DNA from: Promethearchaeota archaeon
GTDB lineage: Archaea > Asgardarchaeota > Lokiarchaeia > Sigyniarchaeales > SOKP01
Length of the DNA: 5,513 nt
Assembly: GCA_016840695.1 (NCBI GenBank)
Contig: JAEORV010000141.1
Span: forward strand, 1-5,513
Direction of reading: 5' to 3'
The notes under the pieces are model-generated. The model did not search any database. It was given only the letters and a program-made list of their open reading frames with translations, and had not been told where the DNA came from. Below, one piece after another: positions 1 to 4,792 of the stretch. The translations under genes were made by a program, and so were the position numbers. The stretch's first letter is position 1. Each line of letters begins with the position of its first letter.

Positions 1-243
1 TTTCTTTAATCTGGATTTTTTATTACTCGTTGTTTTTTTCTTGAAAACTTTCTTTATTTTTTTTGATTTTTCTTCTTTTAATGCTTCCGTAAGCGACACC
101 AGAACAATCAACCATACAGGAAACAAGGATTCAATTGGAGAATCAATACCAATTATCAATAAGATGAGTCCAATTATCATTATCACGCTTATAATCCCTA
201 TTCCAACTTTTAGCGTTGTTTCAGATAATTTTGACTTTTCCAT
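1..243 (-). CDS. Small two-span membrane protein, C-terminus cut by the window edge
   Basis: The frame reads without a stop from an ATG at 243-241 to the left edge, giving at least 81 residues. It begins MEKSKLSETTLKVG. A hydrophobic segment at about residues 13-33 is followed by a short loop (DSPIES), a second hydrophobic segment at about 41-53 starting FPVWL, and then a strongly lysine-rich tail from residue 56 onward. The tail is probably cytoplasmic and could contact nucleic acid or acidic lipid. The gene is last in the visible minus-strand operon, 14 bases after the stop of the zinc-ribbon gene. A partial Shine-Dalgarno (GATGTGA at 249-255) precedes the ATG. The layout and the FPxWL motif match the first gene of the operon, which suggests paralogy. 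I do not recognise a named family and the function is unknown. Confidence 0.72.
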   Translation of the reverse strand, partial: MEKSKLSETTLKVGIGIISVIMIIGLILLIIGIDSPIESLFPVWLIVLVSLTEALKEEKSKKIKKVFKKKTTSNKKSRLKK

Positions 244-257
244 GATTTTCACATCTA

Positions 258-692
258 TTATCTCATTTCAGTTCCGCATTGCGAACAAAATTGCGCTTCT
301 CCAATCATTTTTTCTCCACAATATCTACAATAAGCGAATTTTGGTCTTTTAATCCTATCTGCTTGCTTGTCTAATCGCTCTTGGATCCTTTTCTCCATTT
401 CCATCTCCATCGCTAATTGCTTGTTCTGAACAGTTATACTTGGTAATTTATTCGAATCATTTTGTTTGTGCTTCTGTGCGCTAATTGCAGCTATAATTGA
501 AGCAAAACAGGCGATAAATATTGGTATGATAATGGAAACAAGAGACCAATTGAAATTTTCGTCATTTTTGCTGACTCCCGAATTGAACCTAATAAAAAGA
601 AAGCCAAAAAAAAACGCGGCTCCCATTAGGATTAGAAGAACTGCCAAAGCGCTTGCTGTTCGATTATTACGATAATTTGCATCATAAAACAT
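258..692 (-). CDS. Two-span membrane protein with C-terminal zinc ribbon
   Basis: This is a 144-residue protein. Hydrophobic segments lie at about residues 13-34 and 50-71, and the ~15-residue loop between them is polar. They are followed by a hydrophilic, probably helical or coiled-coil stretch (about 88-115, rich in Glu, Lys, Gln and Met). It ends in a zinc ribbon with cysteines at 122, 125, 136 and 139 (CRYCGEK...FCSQCGTE). All four ligands are present, so metal binding is likely. Such ribbons usually mediate protein or nucleic-acid contacts, and here the domain would be tethered to the inner face of the membrane. The start is supported by a strong Shine-Dalgarno, GGAGTGAT, with an 8-9 base spacer. 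It is the third gene of the operon, 22 bases after the previous stop. No specific function can be assigned. Confidence 0.9.
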   Translation of the reverse strand: MFYDANYRNNRTASALAVLLILMGAAFFFGFLFIRFNSGVSKNDENFNWSLVSIIIPIFIACFASIIAAISAQKHKQNDSNKLPSITVQNKQLAMEMEMEKRIQERLDKQADRIKRPKFAYCRYCGEKMIGEAQFCSQCGTEMR

Positions 693-697
693 CGTTT

Positions 698-705
698 ATC
701 ACTCC
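698..705 (-). promoter_or_regulatory. Shine-Dalgarno site of the zinc-ribbon membrane gene
   Basis: On the minus strand GGAGTGAT lies five bases before the ATG at 692-690, directly after an A-rich stretch. It matches the archaeal anti-SD-complementary sequence GGAGGTGAT apart from one missing G. It fixes the start of the 144-residue protein. Confidence 0.75.
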
Positions 706-714
706 TTCTTTTTT

Positions 715-927
715 TTATATTTGATTGTTTGAATTAATAATTGGGTTTCTTTCCATTCTCCACTTGATCAAAAAGCCCAAGTTGAGCGTCAAGGACATGC
801 CTGTAAAAACTCCCGCAAAAAAATCGACTAATGGATTAGTTCCGCTAAACCTGCTTAAAACAATTGAGACTACCATTGAAAAGGAACCAAATGCAAACAT
901 CGTCTCTTTTTTTATTCTTGTAAGCAT
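715..927 (-). CDS. 70-residue two-span membrane protein of unknown function
   Basis: The protein has a short basic N-terminus (MLTRIKKE), a hydrophobic segment at about residues 10-26, a loop (SRFSGTNP) and a second segment at about 34-55. The second segment contains DFFAGVFTGMSLTLNLGFL, and the protein ends in a short polar tail after KWRMER. A glycine/leucine-rich second span with a following basic residue cluster resembles many small uncharacterised prokaryotic membrane proteins, but I cannot name a family. The start at 927 is preferred over Met10 because GGAGG at 939-943 lies 11 bases upstream of it. That site overlaps the last codons of the preceding gene (six bases separate the genes), so translation of the two is probably coupled. 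It is the second gene of the four-gene minus-strand operon. Confidence 0.8.
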   Translation of the reverse strand: MLTRIKKETMFAFGSFSMVVSIVLSRFSGTNPLVDFFAGVFTGMSLTLNLGFLIKWRMERNPIINSNNQI

Positions 928-933
928 TTTATA

Positions 934-1158
934 CTATTCCTCCATGAGTCGACTTAACTCTCTTGCTTTTAATTCTTTTTCTCTCCCTTTTTTTGCGATT
1001 ATTGGAATCCACACGCCATATAACCAAAAAGGAAAGAAGGACGTCTCAGAGTTAGCGCCGTTACCTCCAATCCCGGAAAATATCGTCATTACTATTATCA
1101 TGGTTGCTACAATGGAAACCAACACGCCAATCGCATAAAACATCCTATTATTATTCAT
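934..1158 (-). CDS. 74-residue two-span membrane protein, first gene of the operon
   Basis: From Met at 1158 the protein is 74 residues: MNNNRMFYAIG..., a hydrophobic span at about 6-30, a glycine/asparagine-rich loop (GGNGANSETS), a second span at about 41-54 beginning FFPFWLYGVW, and a highly charged helical tail (KKGREKELKARE...). The frame is also open to an ATG at 1176 (80 residues). I prefer the inner ATG because the outer one overlaps a GGAGG (1170-1174) that stands exactly 11 bases before the inner ATG, the same spacing used by the next gene. The stop at 934-936 lies six bases before the next start. The fold, the FPxWL motif and the charged tail resemble the last visible gene of the operon. 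Function is unknown. Confidence 0.75.
   Translation of the reverse strand: MNNNRMFYAIGVLVSIVATMIIVMTIFSGIGGNGANSETSFFPFWLYGVWIPIIAKKGREKELKARELSRLMEE
939..943 (-). promoter_or_regulatory. Shine-Dalgarno embedded in the end of the upstream gene
   Basis: GGAGG sits within the final Met-Glu-Glu codons of the 74-residue gene, overlapping its reading frame just before the TAG stop, and lies 11 bases before the ATG at 927. This arrangement implies translational coupling of the first two operon genes. Confidence 0.7.
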
Positions 1159-1169
1159 TTTCTTTATTT

Positions 1170-1174
1170 CCTCC
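1170..1174 (-). promoter_or_regulatory. Shine-Dalgarno that decides the start of the first operon gene
   Basis: GGAGG lies 11 bases before the ATG at 1158-1156 and overlaps the alternative ATG at 1176-1174. A ribosome cannot use the upper ATG with this site, which is why the inner start is preferred. Confidence 0.6.
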
Positions 1175-1176
1175 AT

Positions 1177-1195
1177 TTTTTATAGTTTTTTTAAA
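1177..1195 (-). promoter_or_regulatory. Candidate TATA-like promoter elements of the small-membrane-protein operon
   Basis: Reading the minus strand, TTTAAAAAAA (about 1195-1186) and CTATAAAAA (1185-1177) resemble archaeal TATA boxes. At the usual 25-27 bases downstream, transcription would begin near or just before the ATG at 1158, possibly leaving out the Shine-Dalgarno. A weaker A/T-rich element near 1220-1230 would give a leader that includes it. The exact promoter is unresolved. Confidence 0.35.
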
Positions 1196-1292
1196 CCTAA
1201 ATGATTCTAATGCATGTAATTTAATTTTTGAACTACCTTACTGAGATTAGAGATTTCAATCGTGAACCTGAGATTTCTTCTCTCCATCCAGT

Positions 1293-1310
1293 GGAACTTT
1301 CTTAAGTTCC
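1293..1310. repeat. Perfect 7-bp inverted repeat / stem-loop
   Basis: GGAACTT (1293-1299) and AAGTTCC (1304-1310) are exact reverse complements around a four-base loop TCTT. They are followed on the plus strand by TTAATTAATTAAT. This could be an RNA hairpin of an unannotated transcript or a protein-binding site. The tail is not a clean T-run, so I do not call it a terminator. Confidence 0.5.
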
Positions 1311-1350
1311 TTAATTAATTAATAGGGATCAGACTATTTAAAGGTTCGTT

Positions 1351-1372
1351 TTTTGCAAAGTACTTTGTAAAA
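1351..1372. promoter_or_regulatory. 22-bp near-palindrome, possible operator
   Basis: The core CAAAGTACTTTG (1356-1367) is a perfect 12-bp palindrome. TTTT (1351-1354) and AAAA (1369-1372) continue the symmetry after one G/T mismatch. Perfect dyads of this kind are typical of sites for dimeric helix-turn-helix regulators. It lies far (about 180 bases) from the operon start and about 300 bases from the arginine-rich gene, so its target is unclear. Confidence 0.35.
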
Positions 1373-1610
1373 CAAAGCATAAAGCAAAAGCCTTCTATAC
1401 TCGTAAAAAATCATAATTTAGGATAAAACTAAAATGAAATCACTTAAAATTCTCTTAAATATGGTTTACAATTCTCAAATTAAATAAAAATTCCTTATAT
1501 CATAGGCCTCTAATTTTTTCTTTAATTAAATAGAAGAAATATCTCAAAAATATAAGATTATTTAATTAGATAAGTTTCTTTTTTGTGATAACTCTTATTT
1601 AATAATTTCT

Positions 1611-1637
1611 TTTATATGATCAAAGACTAAATATAAC
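1611..1637 (+). promoter_or_regulatory. Candidate promoter of the arginine-rich gene
   Basis: Two TATA-like elements occur: TTTATATG (1611-1618) and TAAATATAA (about 1628-1636). Standard spacing would place transcription starts near 1641 or 1660. The second gives a leader of only a few bases before the ATG at 1664. AGGTAGAT at 1653-1660 could serve as a Shine-Dalgarno with the earlier start. The surrounding sequence is so A+T-rich that neither box is decisive. Confidence 0.3.
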
Positions 1638-1663
1638 AACTACAAATTAATTAGGTAGATAAT

Positions 1664-1780
1664 ATGATAGACGATGAAACTCAAAGAAGAAAAAGACGAA
1701 GAATATTAAGAAGACGCCGGAGAAGAAGAAGGGAGGCTGCAACAAGAAGACAAAGAAGAAGAAGAAGAAGAAGAAAATGA
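1664..1780 (+). CDS. 38-residue arginine-rich microprotein (protamine-like composition)
   Basis: The frame ATG-ATA-GAC-GAT-GAA ... AAA-TGA encodes 38 residues, of which 22 are Arg and 2 Lys. An acidic start (MIDDETQ) is followed by basic runs at residues 8-13, 16-23, 28-29 and 31-38, broken only by IL, EAAT and Q. The arginines use AGA, AGG, CGA, CGC and CGG, five of the six codons. That argues for selection on the protein rather than simple expansion of an AGA repeat. AGGTAGAT precedes the ATG, and a hairpin plus T-run follows the stop. Such a protein should bind nucleic acid or ribosomal RNA. Archaeal L41e is a comparably tiny basic protein, but this sequence lacks its tryptophan and lysine-rich pattern, so I do not assign it. 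A non-coding low-complexity tract remains possible. Confidence 0.5.
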   Translation: MIDDETQRRKRRRILRRRRRRRREAATRRQRRRRRRRK

Positions 1781-1782
1781 CT

Positions 1783-1801
1783 GGCTTTTTAGCCGCTTTT
1801 T
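1783..1801 (+). terminator. Hairpin and T-run after the arginine-rich gene
   Basis: GGCT-TTTT-AGCC (1783-1794) forms a short 4-bp stem, extendable by one T-G pair, and is followed by GCTTTTT. It begins three bases after the TGA stop and sits in the 22-base gap between two convergent genes. The T-run orientation fits termination of the plus-strand transcript. The stem is weak, but archaeal termination depends mainly on the U-tract. Confidence 0.45.
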
Positions 1802-1802
1802 A

Positions 1803-2369
1803 TCATGTTATGATTTGATTAATTATAAGTAAGAGTGCGGGTATGCCAATCAATAAAATGAGCCCTATACAGATTAAAGCATACTTGTATTCTTTTTTCT
1901 TTGCAGGATTTAGTTCTATTTTCACTAACGCAGTAAAGATAGCTCCGCCAATAATATTAGCAAGAATCCCTACAAAGAGAAAAATCCAGAAGGAGTGTAC
2001 AAATTCGTTGAACCCTAACTTAATTAAATAGATATAGAAAAAAAACATGACAGGAAGTAAACAAAAAAATGCAAACCCCAGTGTAAGTTGTCCTACAAAT
2101 AATCTCACGTCTTTATCTTTAGAAGGAGCATGTTTAGGAGGGGATTTTTTAACTACAAATATTATTAATACGCAAATCAATGTTATGATACCCATTGCCG
2201 CGATAAGCCCTGCGTTCCATATAATAAAATAAAAAAATTGTTGACCGGGATTTAAATCGGGTGAACTATGAAACTCAATACCTAAGAAATTTATCGATAT
2301 GATGAATGAGGTCAAAAAAAACGCAAAATGAACGAAATTAGAGATCATAATGATGATTGTTTTCTTCAT
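1803..2369 (-). CDS. 188-residue five-span membrane protein of unknown function
   Basis: Hydrophobic segments fall at about residues 4-30, 46-73, 89-116, 124-149 and 163-187, giving five predicted membrane spans. Two basic loops (74-88, KKSPPKHAPSKDKD; and 152-162, LNPAKKKEYK) are probably cytoplasmic. The first extracellular loop contains GIEFHSSPDLNPGQQ. There are no catalytic motifs or metal-binding patterns that I recognise. The start at 2369 is chosen because a TATA box (2392-2400 on this strand) is centred 27 bases upstream and no Shine-Dalgarno is present, as expected for a leaderless message. It converges on the arginine-rich gene, with only 22 bases between stops. It diverges from the first URO-D gene, with which it shares a 104-base promoter region. 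Single-gene transcription is likely. Confidence 0.85.
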   Translation of the reverse strand: MKKTIIIMISNFVHFAFFLTSFIISINFLGIEFHSSPDLNPGQQFFYFIIWNAGLIAAMGIITLICVLIIFVVKKSPPKHAPSKDKDVRLFVGQLTLGFAFFCLLPVMFFFYIYLIKLGFNEFVHSFWIFLFVGILANIIGGAIFTALVKIELNPAKKKEYKYALICIGLILLIGIPALLLIINQIIT

Positions 2370-2390
2370 GATTATACTATTATTTTAAAT

Positions 2391-2400
2391 GTATATATAA
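2391..2400 (-). promoter_or_regulatory. TATA box of the five-span membrane gene
   Basis: TTATATATAC on the minus strand is centred 27 bases before the ATG at 2369-2367. The usual archaeal TATA-to-start spacing puts the first transcribed base at or beside that ATG, so the message should be leaderless. Confidence 0.6.
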
Positions 2401-2418
2401 TTGAATTAGATCTTCAAT
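2400..2418. promoter_or_regulatory. Inverted repeat between divergent promoters
   Basis: ATTGAA (2400-2405) and TTCAAT (2413-2418) are exact reverse complements around a 7-base centre that includes the palindrome AGATCT. The element lies between the TATA boxes of the divergent membrane-protein and URO-D genes, where one regulator could affect both. Six-base arms in A+T-rich DNA can easily arise by chance. Confidence 0.3.
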
Positions 2419-2426
2419 CAAAAAGT

Positions 2427-2451
2427 GTATAAAATAAGTAAACATATATTC
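2427..2451 (+). promoter_or_regulatory. Candidate TATA boxes of the first URO-D-family gene
   Basis: GTATAAAAT (2427-2435) would give a leader of about 16 bases. CATATATTC (2443-2451) is centred 27 bases before the ATG at 2474, which would give a leaderless message. No Shine-Dalgarno precedes the ATG, so the leaderless option is favoured. Confidence 0.45.
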
Positions 2452-2473
2452 TATCCAACCTTAACTTGTTAAA

Positions 2474-3604
2474 ATGACTGACTTCTCCGAATTAATTCTC
2501 AGGACATTCGAACACAAACCCATTGAGAGGATTGTGTGGCAACCCCGCATCATGTACTGGTATCAGAGCAATCGAGTTCAATCGCTCACGCCTGAAAAAT
2601 ACCATTCGGTTGAAGAATTCGTGCCAAAAGAATACATGGGGAAAAAAATAAAGGAGATTTACAAGGACATTAACGGTTCAATTCGATATCCTCAAGAAAC
2701 TTTTGGTTTTACCTTATTTCACGCAATTAGAAAACCCAATCATCAAATCAAGATTAAAAGGAAAAGAATGGGACATAAAACATATTTCATAAAAACCACA
2801 ACTCCAGTAGGGGATATAAGTCATGTTGAAAAAGATACTCGAATAATTGAATTTCCCATCAAGAAAGTCGAAGATCTCAAGGTCATGAGGTATATAGAGG
2901 AGCAAACCGATTTTATTTTCTCAGATATCATGTACGAGAAGGCTAAAAAGGAAATGGAAGGTTTTGGCATTCCAATAAGCTATTATTTTCGAAGTCCCTA
3001 CATGAAATGTGTTCTGGATTATCTTGGATTTGAAAGAACGATACTCTTCTTGCGAAAATACAAGCTGGAAATGGAAGAGTTCTTTCATCACATGGAAACA
3101 ATTGATTTGGAGAATTACAAGCGAGTGATAACCAAATGTCCTTTAAAAATCATAAATTTTGGAGAAAATATCGATCAGCATTTATCATCCCCGCCATATT
3201 TTGAAAAGTACCTATTAGAATATTACGAAACTCGAGTGAAATTGCTTCACGATGCAAGCAAATTTGCATTCATCCACATCGATGGCTCCTTCAAGCAATT
3301 ATTACCTTACTTGTCCACCATGTCGTTTGACGGATATGAGGCGTTGACGCCTCCTCCTCAAGGTGACGTTCCTTTAGATGATATTGCAAGAGCATTAGGG
3401 GATACTGGCAAAATTCTCGTTGACGGGATTCCTGCAACCTTGTTCTTGCGAGAATTTAATGAATCAAAATTAATAGATAAAACAAAAAAAATCCTCGACA
3501 TATTTTCTCCAAACCTCATACTCGGAATAAGCGACGAATTATGTCATGGAGATGGAAGAAGGTTGAAAACTGTTTATAAAGTAGTGGAAAAATTCGAACC
3601 TTAA
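2474..3604 (+). CDS. URO-D/MtaA superfamily protein, divergent (putative methyltransferase)
   Basis: This 376-residue soluble protein has the length and the end-to-end pattern of the uroporphyrinogen decarboxylase-like TIM-barrel superfamily. Visible family features are an early arginine segment (IVWQPRI, 20-26), NFGENID (228-234), HIDG (268-271) in the position of the zinc-ligand HxCG motif, then the MSFDGYEALTPPPQGD segment, KILVDGIP (313-320) and LILGISDE (348-355) near the end. Members with this architecture are mostly methyl-transfer enzymes working with corrinoid proteins, not heme enzymes. The usual first cysteine is Asp270 here, and Cys357 (DELCHGD) is the only nearby candidate for a further thiolate ligand. 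It lacks the common N-terminal ERFLxAxNHxxxDKVP block seen in its neighbour. It converges on a second family member with overlapping stop codons. Substrate and partner are unknown. Confidence 0.82.
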   Translation: MTDFSELILRTFEHKPIERIVWQPRIMYWYQSNRVQSLTPEKYHSVEEFVPKEYMGKKIKEIYKDINGSIRYPQETFGFTLFHAIRKPNHQIKIKRKRMGHKTYFIKTTTPVGDISHVEKDTRIIEFPIKKVEDLKVMRYIEEQTDFIFSDIMYEKAKKEMEGFGIPISYYFRSPYMKCVLDYLGFERTILFLRKYKLEMEEFFHHMETIDLENYKRVITKCPLKIINFGENIDQHLSSPPYFEKYLLEYYETRVKLLHDASKFAFIHIDGSFKQLLPYLSTMSFDGYEALTPPPQGDVPLDDIARALGDTGKILVDGIPATLFLREFNESKLIDKTKKILDIFSPNLILGISDELCHGDGRRLKTVYKVVEKFEP

Positions 3605-4737
3605 CTATATACGAAATTCCCCGTTTGAATATCGTATGCTCTGGCTGTATCGTACATTGATTCGATGTTTTCAATTGGGTGCCAAGCCATAATGTCAGTA
3701 CAAGGACCGAACGCTAAATTTTTGCTTGGAGCAACCGCTTTGATGATTTTTTCGCATTGAGAACGAACTTCTCCAGGCGCCCCTTTCCATAACAAGACGC
3801 TTACATCAATGTTTCCATTCCAGGATATTTTATCTCCATATTTTTCGTTTAAAGCAATGATATCAACCCCTGCAGCGGGTTCGAGACATTGGAGCATGTC
3901 TAATCCCATTTCAATGTAGCAAGGAATTAATTTATCAATTTTGCCATCGGTGTGTATCATTGTCTTCCCTCCTCGCTTGTGTATCATATTGAATAGCGAC
4001 TTATAACGAGGTAAATAGAGTTTACGAAATTGCTGTGGCGATACCATTAACCTTCCTTTTTGAGCAATATCGTCCGTGAACCCGATGACCATTTCTGGAT
4101 CTATATCGAGTAACCTTTTACAAATTTCTATATTAACCTTATAAAGTTCGTCAATTGTCTTTTCTAAAAGACCCGTGGGTTTTTTAAGTTCTTTGGCAAA
4201 TGGTACATAACCTAAATTCAACCAATTTCCCTCGTGAAGTCCGTTGATAATAGGAAACACGTAAATTCTATCCTCTTTGATAACCTTTTGATTATAGAAT
4301 TTCTCAAATCGATTAAAGAACATTTCTTCTGGGGGACATCTTGGAGGAAACTGCTCCTCTCTCACTTCTAATGATGTCCACGCCCCACCAATGTAGAAAT
4401 CTCGACCATCAGATGCCCTTTTATAGACGCGTCCATCAGGTTGAACAATGGATCCATCGTCTCTTCTCATTGGTTTCCATCCAAATCCGACCACGTCAAA
4501 GAAATTGGTTAAACTCGGTTCTGTTGTAGCGTCTATTCCTAAAGCAACTAATACTGTTTGATCTTGAAAAAACTTGACGCTATTTTTACGCGTGAATTTC
4601 ACGCCGGGCATTCGGGTTTCTTTGTATTTCGCGTCAAATCCACGTTCTGATTTAAAAGCGTATGTTGGCACTTTATCTGCTTCTTCGTGATTTATAGCGC
4701 AAAGAAACCGTTCTTTATGAGTCAATTTTCGGATCAT
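3601..4737 (-). CDS. URO-D/MtaA superfamily protein (putative corrinoid-dependent methyltransferase)
   Basis: From Met at 4737 this is a 378-residue TIM-barrel protein with the canonical family order: LTHKERFLCAINHEEADKVP near the N-terminus, INGLHEGNWLNLG (about 164-176), GFTDDIAQKGRLMVSPQQFRKL (about 219-240), IHTDGKID (261-268), LEPAAGVD (285-292), NGNIDVSVLL (307-316) and FGPCTDI (343-349). His262, Asp264 and Cys346 fall where MtaA-type enzymes carry the His, Cys and Cys zinc ligands. Methyl transfer between a corrinoid protein and a thiol-type acceptor is the family expectation, but the reaction here is not known. The frame extends to an ATG at 4746. I prefer 4737 because the TATA box is 28 bases upstream of it and only 19 from 4746, and there is no Shine-Dalgarno. 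An MFS gene diverges from it. Confidence 0.87.
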   Translation of the reverse strand: MIRKLTHKERFLCAINHEEADKVPTYAFKSERGFDAKYKETRMPGVKFTRKNSVKFFQDQTVLVALGIDATTEPSLTNFFDVVGFGWKPMRRDDGSIVQPDGRVYKRASDGRDFYIGGAWTSLEVREEQFPPRCPPEEMFFNRFEKFYNQKVIKEDRIYVFPIINGLHEGNWLNLGYVPFAKELKKPTGLLEKTIDELYKVNIEICKRLLDIDPEMVIGFTDDIAQKGRLMVSPQQFRKLYLPRYKSLFNMIHKRGGKTMIHTDGKIDKLIPCYIEMGLDMLQCLEPAAGVDIIALNEKYGDKISWNGNIDVSVLLWKGAPGEVRSQCEKIIKAVAPSKNLAFGPCTDIMAWHPIENIESMYDTARAYDIQTGNFVYS

Positions 4738-4760
4738 TATTATCATAATAGAGGTGATAC

Positions 4761-4769
4761 TATATAAAA
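4761..4769 (-). promoter_or_regulatory. TATA box of the second URO-D gene, possibly bidirectional
   Basis: TTTTATATA on the minus strand is centred 28 bases before the ATG at 4737. This supports a leaderless message and the shorter start. Read on the plus strand, the same bases (TATATAAAA) form an equally good TATA box that could serve the divergent MFS gene, starting near 4790. Confidence 0.5.
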
Positions 4770-4792
4770 TTCTAATTGTGCAATATCTTGTT

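Larger units (their letters stand above)
1196..1610. other. Gene-free A+T-rich intergenic region with two inverted repeats
   Basis: About 400 bases between the minus-strand operon and the arginine-rich gene hold no convincing protein gene on either strand. The longest tempting plus-strand frame here is 17 codons (1434-1487). The interval contains an 8-base direct repeat CTGAGATT (1241-1248 and 1268-1275), a perfect 7-bp stem-loop (1293-1310) and a 22-bp near-palindrome (1351-1372). From about 1430 onward it becomes very A+T-rich, with many TTAATTAA-type words. No tRNA, rRNA or CRISPR structure is seen. Confidence 0.6.

Noticed and set aside
41..675. Plus-strand frames at 41-352 and 466-675
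   Set aside because: They are antisense to the zinc-ribbon gene and the partial membrane gene. The cysteine ribbon and the SD site support the minus strand instead.
725..1138. 137-codon plus-strand frame
   Set aside because: It lies antisense to two minus-strand genes that each have strong Shine-Dalgarno sites and coherent two-span topology. It has no ribosome site of its own and its sequence looks like reversed membrane codons.
1434..1487. 17-codon plus-strand frame (MKSLKILLNMVYNSQIK) with AGGAT about 11 bases upstream
   Set aside because: It is too short, in very A+T-rich DNA where such frames arise by chance, with no unusual composition or clear promoter.
1664..1780. Ribosomal protein L41e as identity of the arginine-rich frame
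   Set aside because: The size and charge fit, but it lacks the Trp and mixed Lys/Arg/Met pattern I associate with L41e, and no ribosomal genes are nearby.
1843..2232. Two plus-strand frames of about 60 codons
   Set aside because: They are antisense to the five-span membrane protein, whose hydrophobic periodicity and upstream TATA box are convincing.
2714..2905. 63-codon minus-strand frame
   Set aside because: It lies wholly inside the first URO-D gene and has no promoter or ribosome site.
4341..4529. 62-codon plus-strand frame
   Set aside because: It lies inside the second URO-D gene on the opposite strand, in a region with recognisable family sequence on the minus strand.
2474..4737. Heme-pathway uroporphyrinogen decarboxylase (HemE)
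   Set aside because: Neither protein shows the RQAGRY-type N-terminal motif of HemE, no heme or siroheme genes are adjacent, and the lengths and HxDG motifs fit the methyltransferase-like branch.
4751..4758. GAGGTGAT on the plus strand, a perfect Shine-Dalgarno-like string
   Set aside because: No start codon with an open frame follows at a usable distance. It lies between the URO-D start and its TATA box and is probably coincidental.
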